Positions 1 through 10,604 of a stretch of 64,000 bases of DNA are shown here, piece by piece; within the stretch, counting starts at the first letter, position 1, and every line of letters starts with the position of its first letter. A program made the translations under genes and the position numbers. Source of the DNA: Globodera rostochiensis (Eukaryota > Nematoda > Chromadorea > Rhabditida > Heteroderidae); contig JAEVLN010000005.1 in the NCBI GenBank assembly GCA_018350325.1, positions 3,420,142 through 3,484,141 of the forward strand. The letters are read 5' to 3'. Under the pieces are notes generated by a model. It had not been told where the DNA came from and ran no database searches. It saw only the letters and a program-made list of their open reading frames with translations.

Positions 1-539
1 ACACTAGCGATATATATTTTTGCTCAAAATTTTTGAATGGCTAATTGCTTTATTTACTATAAACACTTTATAGAAAGCTTGCCACTTGAAAAGTTGAGAT
101 GAATTAAATTTTGCTGGTTGATCATTGTTTTATGTCTAATTTGGTTTAAAAAAAATTGTTGAATCGAAGATTCACAGACAAAAAAGTAATCGAGCACCCA
201 ACCACCAAGCAACACCAGCACTGAGTGGTTATGCCACCTTGTGGTAGAAATATGGGGGGTGATCTTCGGTATGCCAAGTTTCACCCCGAAACTCCGCGGA
301 CACTTGGGGGCATTCCCTTTCTTAGCGGTAGCAAATTCTACATCAACAAAAAATCCAATTAACAACCCTGGTACTCAAAATAGTCTTGATCCCGCTTAGT
401 CCACCATTATATGGACCCCCAAGGAGGAGGAGTCTCCGCTCAGCCACCCCCTCCCCGGGGGCTGTGGACCTTCTCTGTCGCCTTTTCCATTCTCCGCCTT
501 CAAAATTTCTCCCTTTATGAATTTCCCGTTTTTCTTTTT
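1..539. other. No supported gene
   Basis: Open frames here (57-365 and 343-543 on the minus strand) lack a recognisable domain, signal peptide or splice context. The first bases (CTAGCGATATATAT) resemble the CGATA-rich repeat seen at 16262-16345 and 44440-44520. Confidence 0.4.
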
Positions 540-1205
540 CCACTCAACCTCCCTCATGGCGCGAACGCCGGCATCCAGCAGTCTTCGTCTAAGCGCCAGC
601 CCTACCAGGCGAGTGGGTTCTTTGAGGTGATGATTTCCTGAGCATAAGTTAAACAGAGATCCAGGACATGGGAACCTCACGTAGGAACGGTTACATGTTG
701 AAAAATCCAAGCACAGCTGATAGATCCATAATGGGGTGAGCCTTGAAATATACGTCGGACTAGTTGAGAGAGCAGTTGAAGTCCACGGTGATAACCATGG
801 TGGGGGTGAGGTGAGCTTTGGATGGTTTTAAAGAGTTGTGTTTTTTCGACCTTAGTGTTGGATTGGGAGAAGTAGACGGCAACTAATCTAATATGAGCCG
901 CACTTAGAGTCTAGGAGGATCAATGAATAAACTTCGAACCCTTTGGAGAGCGAAAATGAAACGGGAGGATATACCGCATCGACCTGGAGGGCTACTTTGC
1001 CACCCCTCATTTTCTTGATTGAACGATGGCAGAAATTTGTGTGAAATTTACCTTGAAATGAGGTGGTCTATATACAAATTGTGGAGTTGAGCCAGGTTTC
1101 AGTAAAAGCAATGATGTGTAAGTCTTTGGATGCGATTAATAGGTCCAGATCAAGAAGTTGGTTGGCGATGGATCTACAATTGATGCTTAGCAGTTAATAA
1201 ATTTG
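540..1205 (-). pseudogene. LINE retrotransposon endonuclease domain, decayed
   Basis: Read on the minus strand from about 1205 downward, the translation gives INCRSIANQLLDLDLL followed by LHIIAFTETWLNST, then RGGKVAL, ITVDFN and finally GSHVLDLCLTYAQEI. These are the ordered landmarks of the apurinic-type endonuclease domain of LINE retrotransposons (the N-R-S start, the TETWL strand, the R-G-G-x-A loop, the G/V-D-F-N strand and the G-S-x-x-L-D-L segment). The frame is interrupted by several stops and shifts, so it is a dead copy. No reverse transcriptase follows at 1-539. The only other LINE trace in the window is at 46150-46640, on the same strand. The exact clade (CR1 or Jockey-like) cannot be told from this piece. 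Confidence 0.72.
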
Positions 1206-1340
1206 AATGAAAAAGGTTTTTGTCAATTGAGCGATTAGAATTCAATAAAAAAAAGTTTTTGTCAATTGCGATTAGAAATGGAAGAGAGTTTTGTCAATTG
1301 GGTTTGTATCGGATAGGAAATCTTTGCTCACGTCGAATTT
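1206..1340. repeat. Degenerate direct repeat upstream of the LINE piece
   Basis: Three imperfect copies of TTTTTGTCAATTG followed by a CGATTAGAA-like tail lie in a row. They are adjacent to the start of the endonuclease remnant and may be part of the LINE leader. Confidence 0.45.
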
Positions 1341-1415
1341 AGAAAAAAAAAGTACGCGTCCAACACAGTCAAGCCCTCGGAAAAAATGAATTCTGTCACT
1401 TAATGATGCCATCTT

Positions 1416-1590
1416 TAGGGGCGTATGCTATCCCCGACCCCGAGTCAGGGATGGGGTTCGGGGTCGGGGTTTTTCGGGGTCAGAAGTGTCGGGGTCGAAG
1501 TCGGGAAAAACCCCGAAAAAGGCCTAAATTTGCGGGGTCGGGGACGGGGACGGGGACGGGGTCGGGGGCGGGGTCGGGATAACAACCCTA
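1416..1590. repeat. CGGGGT word array with TAGGG-type ends
   Basis: This is a block of GGGGTCGGGG words in both orientations, bounded by TAGGGGCG on the left and CAACCCTA on the right. The ends look like terminal inverted repeats of the small hAT-like elements found elsewhere in the window, but I see no matching 8-bp target duplication. The same word recurs at 25930-26055. Confidence 0.5.
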
Positions 1591-2094
1591 GTGTTTAAAT
1601 GACGACAAAAGTAATTAACAAAAACTAAAAAATAGAACACATTTTAAAAAATCTAAAACCAAAACTCCCTGGGGTAACTCTTGTCCGTTTATCGATGGCC
1701 TAATCACAGAGAAAACCCATGGTTTAATTATTTCTTTTTTACTTCCACCCTTTCTATTATTTCTTTTATATTAAATTTACGAAAAGCAGATTTCAACTTT
1801 CATCAAGGCATGGAGTAGAAAATATTGTTTGTTTTAATTCAAAGTCTCTTTTAACAAATTATCAATTTTTTTTTTCCGAAAAATTCCGACTTGCTCAAAA
1901 TTTCGGAAATCGGCATTCCGACCATCCCTGGTCCGTAATCAATTGTGCCCTTCAACATTACTTGTCCCAGGGACACTGCTCCAACCATTGGCCTAGCGTA
2001 GTAGTTTGCAAAATGGTTAAGCTTCTTGTCTTTCTAAATCACTGCAGCCCGGAGCAGTGTTATTCGCCTATCCGAGTAATGTCAACAAATTGAT
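1591..2094. other. AT-rich spacer, no gene seen
   Basis: No convincing frame or repeat boundary is visible. A short CCGAAAAATTCCG-type word array lies at 1874-1925. Confidence 0.4.
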
Positions 2095-2240
2095 TTGGTC
2101 CCGGTTCAAAAGGAAAAAATATTTATGTAATGTCATGAATATTATTGATTCGGATGAGACAGTAATTATTAAAGAATAATTTTACATAAATGAATGCCCA
2201 AATTATGGGCTGTCATTAATTATTTTCAAAATTTTTTATC
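2095..2240 (+). promoter_or_regulatory. Family upstream block before the 2285 gene
   Basis: This contains GGTCCCGGTTCAAAAGG, an ATATTTATG stretch, ATTGATTCGGATGAG, ATTATTAAAGAATAA and GGGCTGTCATTAAT in the same order as at other loci. It ends about 45 bp before the ATG. Conservation far above the surrounding spacer suggests a promoter or leader element. Its activity is inferred. Confidence 0.65.
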
Positions 2241-2284
2241 AAAGCTCACTATTTATTATTCACCGATTTCCTTATCCAAATAAA

Positions 2285-3193
2285 ATGGAAGAGGTTTGGC
2301 TTTTAATTTTGGTGTTATTTTTTGCAACAAATTCACTCGAAAATGCCGAATCCGTAAAAGTAAAATTGGAGGAATTGCCACACAAAATAATTGATGAAAT
2401 ATTCGGTGAAGGATGGTGGGACAATGACAAAGACGAAGAATGGAATAAATTAACGCTTGAACACAATTTACATCACCAAATCGACCAGCAGAACACCCAG
2501 CTTGGACAAATTGAACCCAATTCAACTGATCAGCTTGGACAAATTGAACCCAATTCAACTGATCAGAATCCTCCTCTCACAGAGTCTGATAATTCCAAAA
2601 ATAGTAAAGAACATAACGAAATTATAGAAAAAACTACTTCAAACGAAAAATTTAAAATTGTTGCCAAATTCCACGAAATGAAAGAAGTTCTTAAGCAAAA
2701 AGGGAAATATTCGGCAATAGAAAGAACTCAAATTGAAATGAAAATTGCTAAACATTTAAAACTCACTCGCTCAAAAATATATGAATGGAAAAAAGAATTT
2801 GGGCTAAGTCAGAAAATGCATAACTTTGGAAAGAAAAAAAATGAACAAAAACATTTAATAGAGAAATTTGATCAAAGGAAATCCAGTGAGTTTTTCGAGC
2901 CCAATTTTTTTATTTATTTATATATTAATTAAAATTCTTTTACAGCACCAAACCTTAAATATTCCGACAGCGAACAAAAGGAATTAATGAAACGTTATTA
3001 TGAAATTAAGGGCCAAAATCCTATAATTAGTGACGAGGAAATTGCAAAAAAAATGTTGAAAATTGGAACAAACACTTTGTATAGATGGAAAAAGCAATTT
3101 AAACGACAAAAATTTCATCCAAATGTTGTCGATGGACATTCTGTGGAAGTGAATGCCGGCTCAAATGTTCAGAAAATTGGGAGATTTGATTAA
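2285..3193 (+). CDS. Secreted HTH family member lacking the second HTH unit
   Basis: Exon 1 is 2285-2885, the intron 2886-2945 (60 bp, GTGAGT to TTTTACAG) and exon 2 2946-3193, giving 282 residues. The N-terminus MEEVWLLILVLFFATNS is a signal peptide. An EIFGEGWWD motif, the acidic spacer NDKDEEWNKLTLEHN and two LGQIEPNSTDQ repeats (2501-2566) follow. The first HTH unit covers about residues 120-172 and ends YEWKKEFGLS. The second unit, present in full-length relatives, is missing. The sequence jumps from EKFDQRK straight to the splice donor, and the donor and its phase (one base into the codon) are kept, so the third unit on exon 2 (MKRYYEIKGQ to FKRQKFHPN) still joins in frame. The final residues GRFD differ from the usual SNSGSI tail. 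An AATAAA lies about 20 bp after the stop. The open frame suggests it is functional or only recently altered. Confidence 0.75.
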
Positions 3194-3530
3194 ATGACCA
3201 ATGATTTTATTGAAAATAAATTAATCAATTTAGTACAAAATGTCATTTCACTGGTATAATGCAAATTTTCTATTAAATTTTGAATATTTGGCGTAATGTT
3301 CATCCATTTTTTCTGTATTTTCATTTTTAATTTAAAAGCTTGTTCGGTTTGAAATATTTGGAGCATGTAAGTCGTTGCCGTTCAGTGATTGCGACCAAAG
3401 CGGGCGGGACGGAGTGCATTTAAAATTTGATGATGAAGCAGTCCTTTTAAGAGTTGAATGAGGCTAATTCCTGAAAATCACATGCGGGCATCGCTTTGGA
3501 CACGGCGAATACTTTGTTGCCACTTCTGAC
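3194..3530. other. 3' flank of the 2285 gene, no gene seen
   Basis: An AATAAA at about 3214 is a possible polyadenylation signal. The rest up to the transposon at 3531 holds no recognisable feature. Confidence 0.4.
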
Positions 3531-4028
3531 CAGGGCTGGACGTCACCGGCCGCTGAGTCCGCGTCACGCGTCAGCGTAATTTTTTTTAGAAATGCCATTG
3601 ACGGCGTAAGCGTAATACGTCACGACGCCGCTCAAAAACGGCGTAATTTTGCGTAATCGGCATAAACGTCAGCGTAACTGGTTAGGTTAAAAAAACAAAA
3701 AAATACAAAATTTGTTATTGAATCTTAACACAAAATTAGTTCTGTTGTTTAGCCTTTTCTTCAGCCACAGAATTTTGAGCTATAAACAATGAAAAGTGGA
3801 GTGGCATATGGAACACAATAGCGAAATGCAACCAAAAATATAATTTTTACTTAAATTATGCCTGACTTTTTAACAAAAAAAACAACTTGTTCCGCTACAT
3901 TTTTTTTGACACTAATGACGTAAAATGCCAGTGACGGCGTAAGCGTAATACGTCACGACGGACGGCGCTCAAAAACGGCGTAATTGGCGTAATCGGCGTA
4001 AACGTCAGCGTCATGACGTCCAGCCCTG
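3531..4028. mobile_element. Non-autonomous hAT-like element, 498 bp
   Basis: The ends are perfect 14-bp inverted repeats, CAGGGCTGGACGTC on the left and its reverse complement at 4015-4028. They are flanked by CTTCTGAC (3523-3530) and CTTATGAC (4029-4036), an 8-bp target duplication with one mismatch. CAGGG ends and an 8-bp duplication are the hallmarks of hAT transposons. Both ends carry arrays of GGCGTAA/ACGTCA words (3540-3680 and 3905-4020). There is no coding capacity. Confidence 0.85.
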
Positions 4029-4366
4029 CTTATGACGCTTAAATAGTCTAAGGAGAAGCCATTTGCTGATTCGTCATTGGGAATCAAGATATCAATCATC
4101 GTCGGCTTTTCTCAAGAAGTTTACTCCGGGAAACAAATTTTTGAGGTTTTGCTTCCGGGCTAAAAAACTAAGACCCCACCTTTCCCATCACTTGCCAAAT
4201 TTCAGCAAAAATTTTTTCAATTTACAAACAATTTTCTCTTAAAATTGATTGTATTCTCCTATATAGACCTTTTTTGGACCAAAAAACTTTTTAAAATTTA
4301 CGAAAAAAAAAATTTCAGAAACTTTCACAAAATAAATATTTATTTTGGCTATTTCATAATCCATCG
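4029..4366. other. Spacer, no gene seen
   Basis: AT-rich sequence between the hAT-like element and the upstream block of the next gene. Overlapping small frames on both strands look like chance. Confidence 0.4.
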
Positions 4367-4490
4367 TAATTTTTGTAAAACGATGAAGAAATATATAAAT
4401 GAGATGTTCAGGCATATTGATTCGGCTGAGATAATTATTAAAGAAATAATATTTATAAATGCCATCACAATTGTTTTTGTCATTTATTAC
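4367..4490 (+). promoter_or_regulatory. Family upstream block before the 4573 gene
   Basis: It contains GTAATTTTTGTAAAACGATGA, GAGATGTTCAGGCATATTGATTCGG, ATAATTATTAAAGAAATAA, ATAAATGCCATCACAATTG and TTTTTGTCATTTATTACT, matching the order at the other loci. This copy reads ATGCCA where most others read ATGCCC. Confidence 0.65.
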
Positions 4491-4572
4491 TATCGAATTT
4501 CCGTATACATATAAAATTAATTGGAATTTCATATAAATGCCCCTAAATTTAGAGTTTATTTTGCCCTAATAA

Positions 4573-5555
4573 ATGGAAAAATTTTATATTTTAATTTTGG
4601 TGGCATTCTTCGCATCAAATTCACTCGAAAAAGCCGAATCCGTAAAAGTAAAATTAGAACTCAAAACATTTGATGAAATATTCGGAGAAGGCTGGTGGGA
4701 CAAAGGTGAAGCCGAAGATTTGAAAACGCCGGCGCCAACAAACTTTGGACAAAATGTCCATCACAAAATCGACCGACAGAACACCCAAATTGGACAAATT
4801 GAACCCAATTCAACTGATCATCTTGGACAAATTGAACCCAATTCAACTGATCAGAATCCTCCTCTCACAGAGTCTGATCACTCTGAACAAGAACATAATA
4901 TTGCCAAAGATGAGCGAAAACTTAAAATTATCGACAAATTCCACGCAATGAAAGACGAATTTAAGCAAAAAGGAAAATATTCAACAAAAGAATGGGACCA
5001 AATTGATCAGAAAATTGCAAAACATTTAAAAGTCAATCGCTCAAAAATATATGAATGGAAAAAAGAATTTGGCCTAAGTCGAAAAATGCATAACTACGGG
5101 AAGAATAAAAATGAGCGAAAAAATTTGGTAGAGAAATTTGATCAGATGAAAGCCGAGTTAAAGCGGGACGGATTCAAAAACTCTTATCCCAATCAAATAA
5201 ATGAAACTGTCGCAAAAGAGTTGGGGCTAAACGATAGAACAATTTCCAGGTGGAAACGAAAACTCGGCCTAACCAGTGAGTATTTCGGGCCCAATTTATT
5301 CATTTAATTCAAAATTCTTTTACAGCACCAAACCAAAAATATTCCCAAAGCGAACAAAAGGAATTGATGAAACGTTATTATGAAATTAAGGACAAAAATC
5401 CTAAAATTAGTGACGAGAACATTGCCAAAATGTTTAAAATTAGAAGAGAAACTTTGTATAAATGGAAAAAGCAATTTAAACGACACCAATTTCATCCAAA
5501 TTCTGTCGATGGAAATATCCAGGAAATTGAGAATAGAAGTTCGGGAAGTATTTGA
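4573..5555 (+). CDS. Secreted triple-HTH protein, reference member
   Basis: Exon 1 is 4573-5275, the intron 5276-5325 and exon 2 5326-5555, giving 310 residues. Order: signal peptide (about 1-22, YILILVAFFASNS core), FDEIFGEGWWD (33-43), a Q/N-rich segment with two LGQIEPNSTDQ-like repeats (about 72-94, each with an N-S-T glycosylation sequon), HTH1 (about 118-168, IAKHLKVNRSKIYEWKKEF), HTH2 (about 183-232, VAKELGLNDRTISRWKRKL) and HTH3 on exon 2 (IAKMFKIRRETLYKWKKQF). Each unit has a helix, a turn and a second helix ending in W-K-K/R, as in homeodomain-like and transposase DNA-binding domains. I do not recognise a named family. A secretory signal joined to three DNA-binding-like units suggests a protein exported from the cell, possibly acting on nucleic acid or in a host nucleus; that role is inference. 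The ATG is the first in frame after a conserved leader (CCC[A/T]AATAAA-ATG). Confidence 0.82.
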
Positions 5556-6112
5556 ATGAGGGTCAATGATTTGGAAAAAAACCATTTGACATTTATTATT
5601 TTTTGTCACATTTTTTAAACACTATCAGTGAGATGGCATAAACATTCGCGGGTTACAACTGGGCCACCCACCTTAACAAAATTTCAAAATTATATTTTTT
5701 AAAAGAAAATATAGAAACAATAATTCGTAAATTACTTTCAATCTCGATCGGTTTTCTCAACAAAGTCCTTAAAATTTAAAAAAAAAATACCCGACGGCGT
5801 GATTCGTTCAATTGGGCGATCATTAGGACTAAAATTGTCTTTGATTATCTTTGCCATACAGATGAATAAGTTAAATTCATCTATGACCATATATACGGTT
5901 TTCACTCTATTTTTATTTTTTCGGCGCAAATGCATTTTTTGGGTGCCTCGAATGATTGGACGGATATTTGTTTTTATGCTTATATGTTCTGAAGAATACG
6001 GCCTAGAAATAGCATTTTCGCGTTGGTTTGAGCTTTTTGGACAAGTTTTGAATTTGCATATTTTACCATTTTTGTGGGGTTTCGGTAATAAAAGCATATC
6101 TTGGAGTTTTGA
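5556..6112. other. 3' flank and spacer with an unassigned open frame
   Basis: A 149-residue minus-strand frame (5738-6187) is basic and lacks recognisable motifs. A plus-strand frame (5799-6116) overlaps it. Neither has splice sites, a leader or a relative in the window, so neither is called as a gene. Confidence 0.3.
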
Positions 6113-6240
6113 ATAGAGCTCGGGTCGAAGAACAGGGGAGCTCCTCCTGCGGCTCAGACTTTTGCGGCTACAGCGAAAATCGGTCATTTGCGGCTAGACA
6201 CTTGCGTCCGGACATTTGCGGCCCGACTTTTGCGACCCCA
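6113..6240. repeat. TTTTGCGGC word array
   Basis: ACTTTTGCGGCT, CATTTGCGGCTA, ACTTGCGTCC, CATTTGCGGCC and ACTTTTGCGAC follow one another. It is a degenerate short tandem array like those at the ends of the small transposons here. Confidence 0.5.
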
Positions 6241-7139
6241 GCCAAAACAATACATTTTCGTCCGACATTTCGCTAATCAATCTCTTCGAATACTTTTATT
6301 GCTCCCCATCCCTTCCCTTTCAAGGTAATTGAAACACAAAAACCAAATTTGGTTCGGCATTACCTAAACGATAAATGATCAGGCATTTCTGTTGTATTCA
6401 CCCCATCCCTCTCTTTGTATCTCCTTCACTTTCTTTCTCATCCCTACCACCCGCCGATGACAAACACAATAACAACAAAAGCTTCATTTCGGCAACGTGA
6501 CAACAATTCTGGATGGCAAAACAACAAACGGTCCGACGGGCAAAAGTGGAAGTCAAAATATTCAGATGATTGACTACGCGAAAAAGAAGCGAAAAACTTT
6601 GTTGCACTCAGATGCCCATCAGCATTTACTCATTTTGGTATTTCATCCCACGCCATCAAACAAATTCGCCGCGGGGCGGCTTTAAAGGAGCAGGAGAGTG
6701 TTATGGATGAGAAAAGAGAGAAAGCGAATGATCGGCCTTTGATCAGCCTTTAGAAAATATATTCTTAATGTTATGGATCAGGTGAAAGAAAGAGAGCGCG
6801 AATGATCGGCCTTTGATCAGCTAACCGACAACGCAATTTTCCCCTCTCCTTATCTTCTCCCTTTTTCCTCTAACGGCCCTTTCCGTTATGTTTCGTGCTC
6901 CTCCCTCAAACAGTTGTTGTGGGGCAAATCCCTTCCCATTGTTCGTTTATAAGATTGGGACCTTTTTGTGATCTGGGTCAGTCCGTTCATTCTCTTCGGG
7001 GTTGTCTCCAACCCCGACTTTACCGCCCCCGAGGGATCGGGGCTCCACCCTTGGTGAAACAATAAAGTGGACCAACGTTCTGCATTATGCCGAGTTAAAG
7101 TAAAGGGAGGAATGCCGCCTCCTCCTCCGGCGGGCTGAA
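6241..7139. other. Spacer with a duplicated segment and a GC-rich block
   Basis: GTTATGGAT followed by GAATGATCGGCCTTTGATCAG occurs twice (about 6700-6752 and 6770-6822), a direct duplication. At 6920-7080 a GC-rich block carries a TATAAG and, about 115 bp later, an AATAAA, which could be a solo LTR or an old promoter. A 62-residue frame at 6497-6685 has no recognisable motif. Confidence 0.35.
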
Positions 7140-7485
7140 TTATGTATGTTGAGAATTTTGATCAAATTTCTCTGTCAAATGTTTACGTTCATTTTTTGGA
7201 TTTCTTTGGCTTTGTGAGAGGAGCATTCTGATCAGTTGAATTGGGTTCAATTTGTCCAATTTGGGTGTTCTGTCGGTCGATTTGGTGATGGACATTTTGT
7301 CCAAAGTTTGTTGGCGCCGGCGTTTTAAAATCTTCCGCTTCACCTTTGTCCCACCAGCCTTCTCCGAATATTTCTTCAAATGTTTTGAGTGGCGTTTCCT
7401 CCAATTTAACTTTTACGGATTCGGCTTTATCCAGTGAATTTGATGCAAATAATGACACAAAAATTATGATGCAAAACTCTTCCAT
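7140..7485 (-). pseudogene. Secreted HTH family member, deleted and frameshifted
   Basis: Reading from 7485 downward there is a good start: a signal peptide (MEEFCIIIFVSLFASNS), EEIFGEGWWD, and one GQIEPNSTDQ repeat. After NAPLT the sequence jumps to the linker that normally follows HTH1 (CCAAAGAAATCCAAAAAATG), so HTH1 is deleted and the frame shifts. The remaining NERKHLTEKFDQ is read in another frame and stops at once. HTH2 and exon 2 are absent. The upstream 250 bp lacks the family block. This is a clearly dead copy. Confidence 0.75.
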
Positions 7486-7836
7486 TTATTGCCTGTCGTT
7501 GTGAAAATGTTTTGATCGTTGCAGCATTTGCCTAACCAACATTTTGTTTCAAAAAATCAATTTGTGTTTGGCCTTCTGCTCAAAATTCGTTATGTTGAGA
7601 ATATTTATTATTTTCTTTATGCCTTCCAATAATTTTTGTTTTTAAAATTTAAAAATTAAGCATTACATTTTAAAAACAACCAAATTTTTTATTTCTTATT
7701 TTCTGTTTTAGCATCATAAAAAAATGTTAGAGAAACAGGACCACAGGATTTTACAGGATTAATCTGTGAGTGGGATCCAGAAATTCGAATAATGGATTTG
7801 TTCCGACTTTAAGTGCACATTTACGGTGGTGTAAAC
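7486..7836. other. Spacer, no gene seen
   Basis: AT-rich sequence without the conserved upstream block. No supported frame. Confidence 0.4.
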
Positions 7837-8000
7837 TAGAGACCGGACTTGAGCTTCGAGCGAGATCTCGAGTCGAGATTTTCGAAAAATCTCGGGTCTC
7901 GAAAAATCGCGTGAAGCTCATTTTTACTCGAGCGAGATCTCGAAGCCGAGATTCTCGAAAAATCTTGAGCCGAAATAGACGAGATTCGAGATTTTTGATG
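7837..8000. repeat. CTCGAGATTTTCG word array
   Basis: Begins TAGAGACCGG, the same end as the element at 62171, and continues as GAGATCTCGAG and TTTTCGAAAAATCTCG words in both orientations. I see no matching right end or target duplication, so it is probably a truncated member of the same hAT-like class. Confidence 0.5.
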
Positions 8001-9566
8001 AAAATTTTTTGGCGTTATTTTATTTATCGAAAGAATAATTTTCAAGCAAGGAAAAAGCTTATGCTTTCTCTAGCACATTTTTTCGCTAGTAGCTTTCGTC
8101 TTTCGATTGGCCTTTAAAAGCTAGTTTTTGGTTTTTGTTGCTTAAGCTTTGCAAAATTTGGCCGCGTCATCTTTCTTCTGAAACACTTTTCGTTCTTAGC
8201 CAATGTCCAATTCGGGGTTCAGTTAAATATTTGTTGGCCCTTTTTGGGTATTTTCCAATAATCAATTGTTCTCCCATTTGGGTATCTTAGATAATCCTTG
8301 GGTCTTGTAATACCATCAAAACTTTCAACCAACAGTGGTGCTTAGGCATTCGAGCAACGAGCAAACAAATGGACGAGAAATGGGCGACCATTTTTAAAAA
8401 AAATCGCAATTTTGTGTTTCTTAAGTCACTCGTTTCTGCAATTCTCTGAATCTTTCCTTCCAACCTGTCGTCTAAAACATCGATGAGCGCAACAGAATGG
8501 GAACACCTCAATTGAATCCACTTTGTTCTAACAAGTTCAACTCCGATTTGACTTGCCCCCAAGCCCATAATTACTAGTGTTCGGCACGGCACGATAATAC
8601 CGCGGTAATTTTCTCGCTATTACCGATTCGGTATACCGACCGAGAACGCGTGAGGCGTGTTTTAAGGTTCACCATGTTGGACAATTAAAGCGATAATTGT
8701 CCGGGAATCCAATGCAAATACAAGTCGCTCAATCCCAAAATAAATAAATATTGATAAAGAATAAAATATAAGAAAAAAGGACGAAAACAAATATAAACGC
8801 ACAATGTTACCAATAAAGCGATAACTAAAGATGATATTGAAGTTATAAACGAACGATATGACTGATGGAAGAAAAGAAACAACAAATTTGGATATATTAC
8901 GCTTTGACGAAACATGTCGGCTGCAAAGCCTGAAAATTGGATTGGGGAGAGGGTGGGAAGACACGGGTTCGCGCATCGTTTGGCGGGATTGAAGTCAAAT
9001 GAAAAGGCAGTGCCTTATTCAAATGCCCGGTTGGGTTATCCGAGTCTGAATTCGGTGGATCATTCCTAACCGATTGATTATTATAACGCGAGTTAACGAA
9101 GACTCGTACTCCTCGGTGTAAATGCCCCGGATTCTGGACGAACGTCTCCCGTTTTCGGATATTTTTGTATGAAAGCTCCGAATTTTGATAATGGGAAGCG
9201 TTTGAACGAATTTAGCATTAATTGGTGCCGTTTAAGAGCCGAATTGACCAATACGCGTCTAATTCCCGTTCTTCTGCCGTCTTGCCAATCTTTGGGCTTG
9301 GCCTTAACTGAATCGGGAATAGGAATACGGCCGCGGGTTGGTGGGGTTTGCTGAATGTCCGGGTTTTTTGACCCATTTTTGGCTTCGACGGTTTGACCAA
9401 ATTTCCTCTCAAATGAACGGTTCCTGTGCTGACGGTTTCTTTTCCGGGTTTTTAACGGGAAAACCCTTTCTCAACTTGTCAACCAGCACTTTCCTTTCCT
9501 TCCCTCCAAGTGGTGAAGGAAATTTTTGGAGGTACTTCGAACTCTCAATTTGTTGTCAAAATCCTC
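8001..9566. other. Spacer with unassigned frames
   Basis: Minus-strand frames at 8287-8592 and 8662-8976 and plus-strand frames near 9169-9706 have no recognisable domain. At 8578-8650 a GTGTTCGGCACGGCACG start followed by ACCGCGGTAA and CGGTATACCG words looks like the end of another small transposon. Confidence 0.3.
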
Positions 9567-9832
9567 CGTTCAAAAGGCTGGCAACAAAACAGTTTTTCTG
9601 TTGGAGAATTTTTCCAAAATTTGGTGATTTTGGCCTTCAAAAGCAACTCCACACACGTCCTCTTCAGTCGTCGCACTCCATCCGGCGGTGCGCGTCTCCA
9701 TTGTAGTAAAGAATTTTGTTACTACTTCCATGCTTTCAGTGCCGTTTAAAATTGGCATTTTTTTTAACAGCCCGCGCACACTGACCGGAAAGCTTCACCT
9801 TCTGCAATACTTTGTTGGACATGAGCGCCACG
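9567..9832 (-). pseudogene. Possible retrotransposon Gag fragment
   Basis: The minus strand reads KMPILNGTESMEVVTKFF, then TTMETRTAGWSATTEEDV and GQNHQILEKFSN. A LxGxES-x-x-V-x-x-F-F start, a tryptophan about 17 residues later and an E-K-F end resemble LTR-retrotransposon Gag segments. The preceding MSNKVLQKVKLSGQ lies in a different frame. The match is weak and there is no pol gene next to it, so this is a tentative call. Confidence 0.25.
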
Positions 9833-9967
9833 AGAGAAGGTGTCTTGCGCGCTACTTGATCGACTAGCTTATTTTTGCACAAATATTCTAAAGACTTAGA
9901 GCTGTCGAATAATACTAAGATTTTAGAACTCGGTTGACTAAACAGCGTTGTGATTTTTTAAACCGGC

Positions 9968-10040
9968 CGCGGGGGGGGGGGGGAGAGCGGGGAGAGGGGG
10001 GGGGGGGACGAAGCGCCACCCCCCCCCCTCCCCCTCCCGG
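9968..10040. repeat. Poly-G then poly-C tract
   Basis: Runs of G up to about 14 long are followed by runs of C, giving G-quadruplex potential on both strands. The right side continues CGGTTCGGAACCGACAACC-CTA, a TAGGG-type element end. Confidence 0.6.
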
Positions 10041-10604
10041 TTCGGATACCCGAAATCGATCTCGGTTCGGAACCGACAACCCTAGCTGCGACACTGATAA
10101 TGCACATTTTAGTTTTGTTGAGAGATTTGCAACCAAAATTTTAAAAATAAGGCAACAAACTTTTTGTTCTTTTAGGAATGGGAAAGCAAAAAATTTTTTA
10201 ATGATTTTTAACCATATTTACCAAAATAAATATTTGTGAAATTCTTAAGCATTTCTTAAAGAAATGAGTTAAAATTTCTTATTTTTTTTCCCCTTTTCCC
10301 GCCCGCGCTTATGTTATCGCCGGGTTCATTTTCAATGATTTTTGTCAACATTTAGTGTAAAGAAAAGAGCAAAGGGCATGGGGCGGGTTTAATGTATTTC
10401 TGGTGAAGGTGAAACAGACCACTATCCAATTTTGAGATTTTTATCCTAAAAAGCTTACCCTGGTAATAAATGTAAAAAGTTATTTTGAAAATGAAATTTA
10501 AAGAAAGAAGATTTTAAATGTTATACATATGTCAAAAATATTTAAAATAGAAATGCCTAAATCGTGTTTTCAAAATCATTGATCATTCATTAAACTCTCC
10601 GAAT
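10041..10604. other. Spacer, no gene seen
   Basis: AT-rich spacer leading into the 3' end of the minus-strand gene at 10605. Confidence 0.4.

Noticed and set aside
1416..1590. A hAT-like element with target duplication
   Set aside because: Ends resemble inverted repeats, but the flanking 8 bp (GCCATCTT and GTGTTTAA) do not match.
5738..6187. 149-codon minus-strand frame as a gene
   Set aside because: No recognisable motif, low-complexity basic composition, and its start overlaps the TTTTGCGGC word array.
6920..7080. A solo LTR
   Set aside because: TATAAG and AATAAA are suitably placed, but no TG...CA borders, no duplication and no second copy were found.
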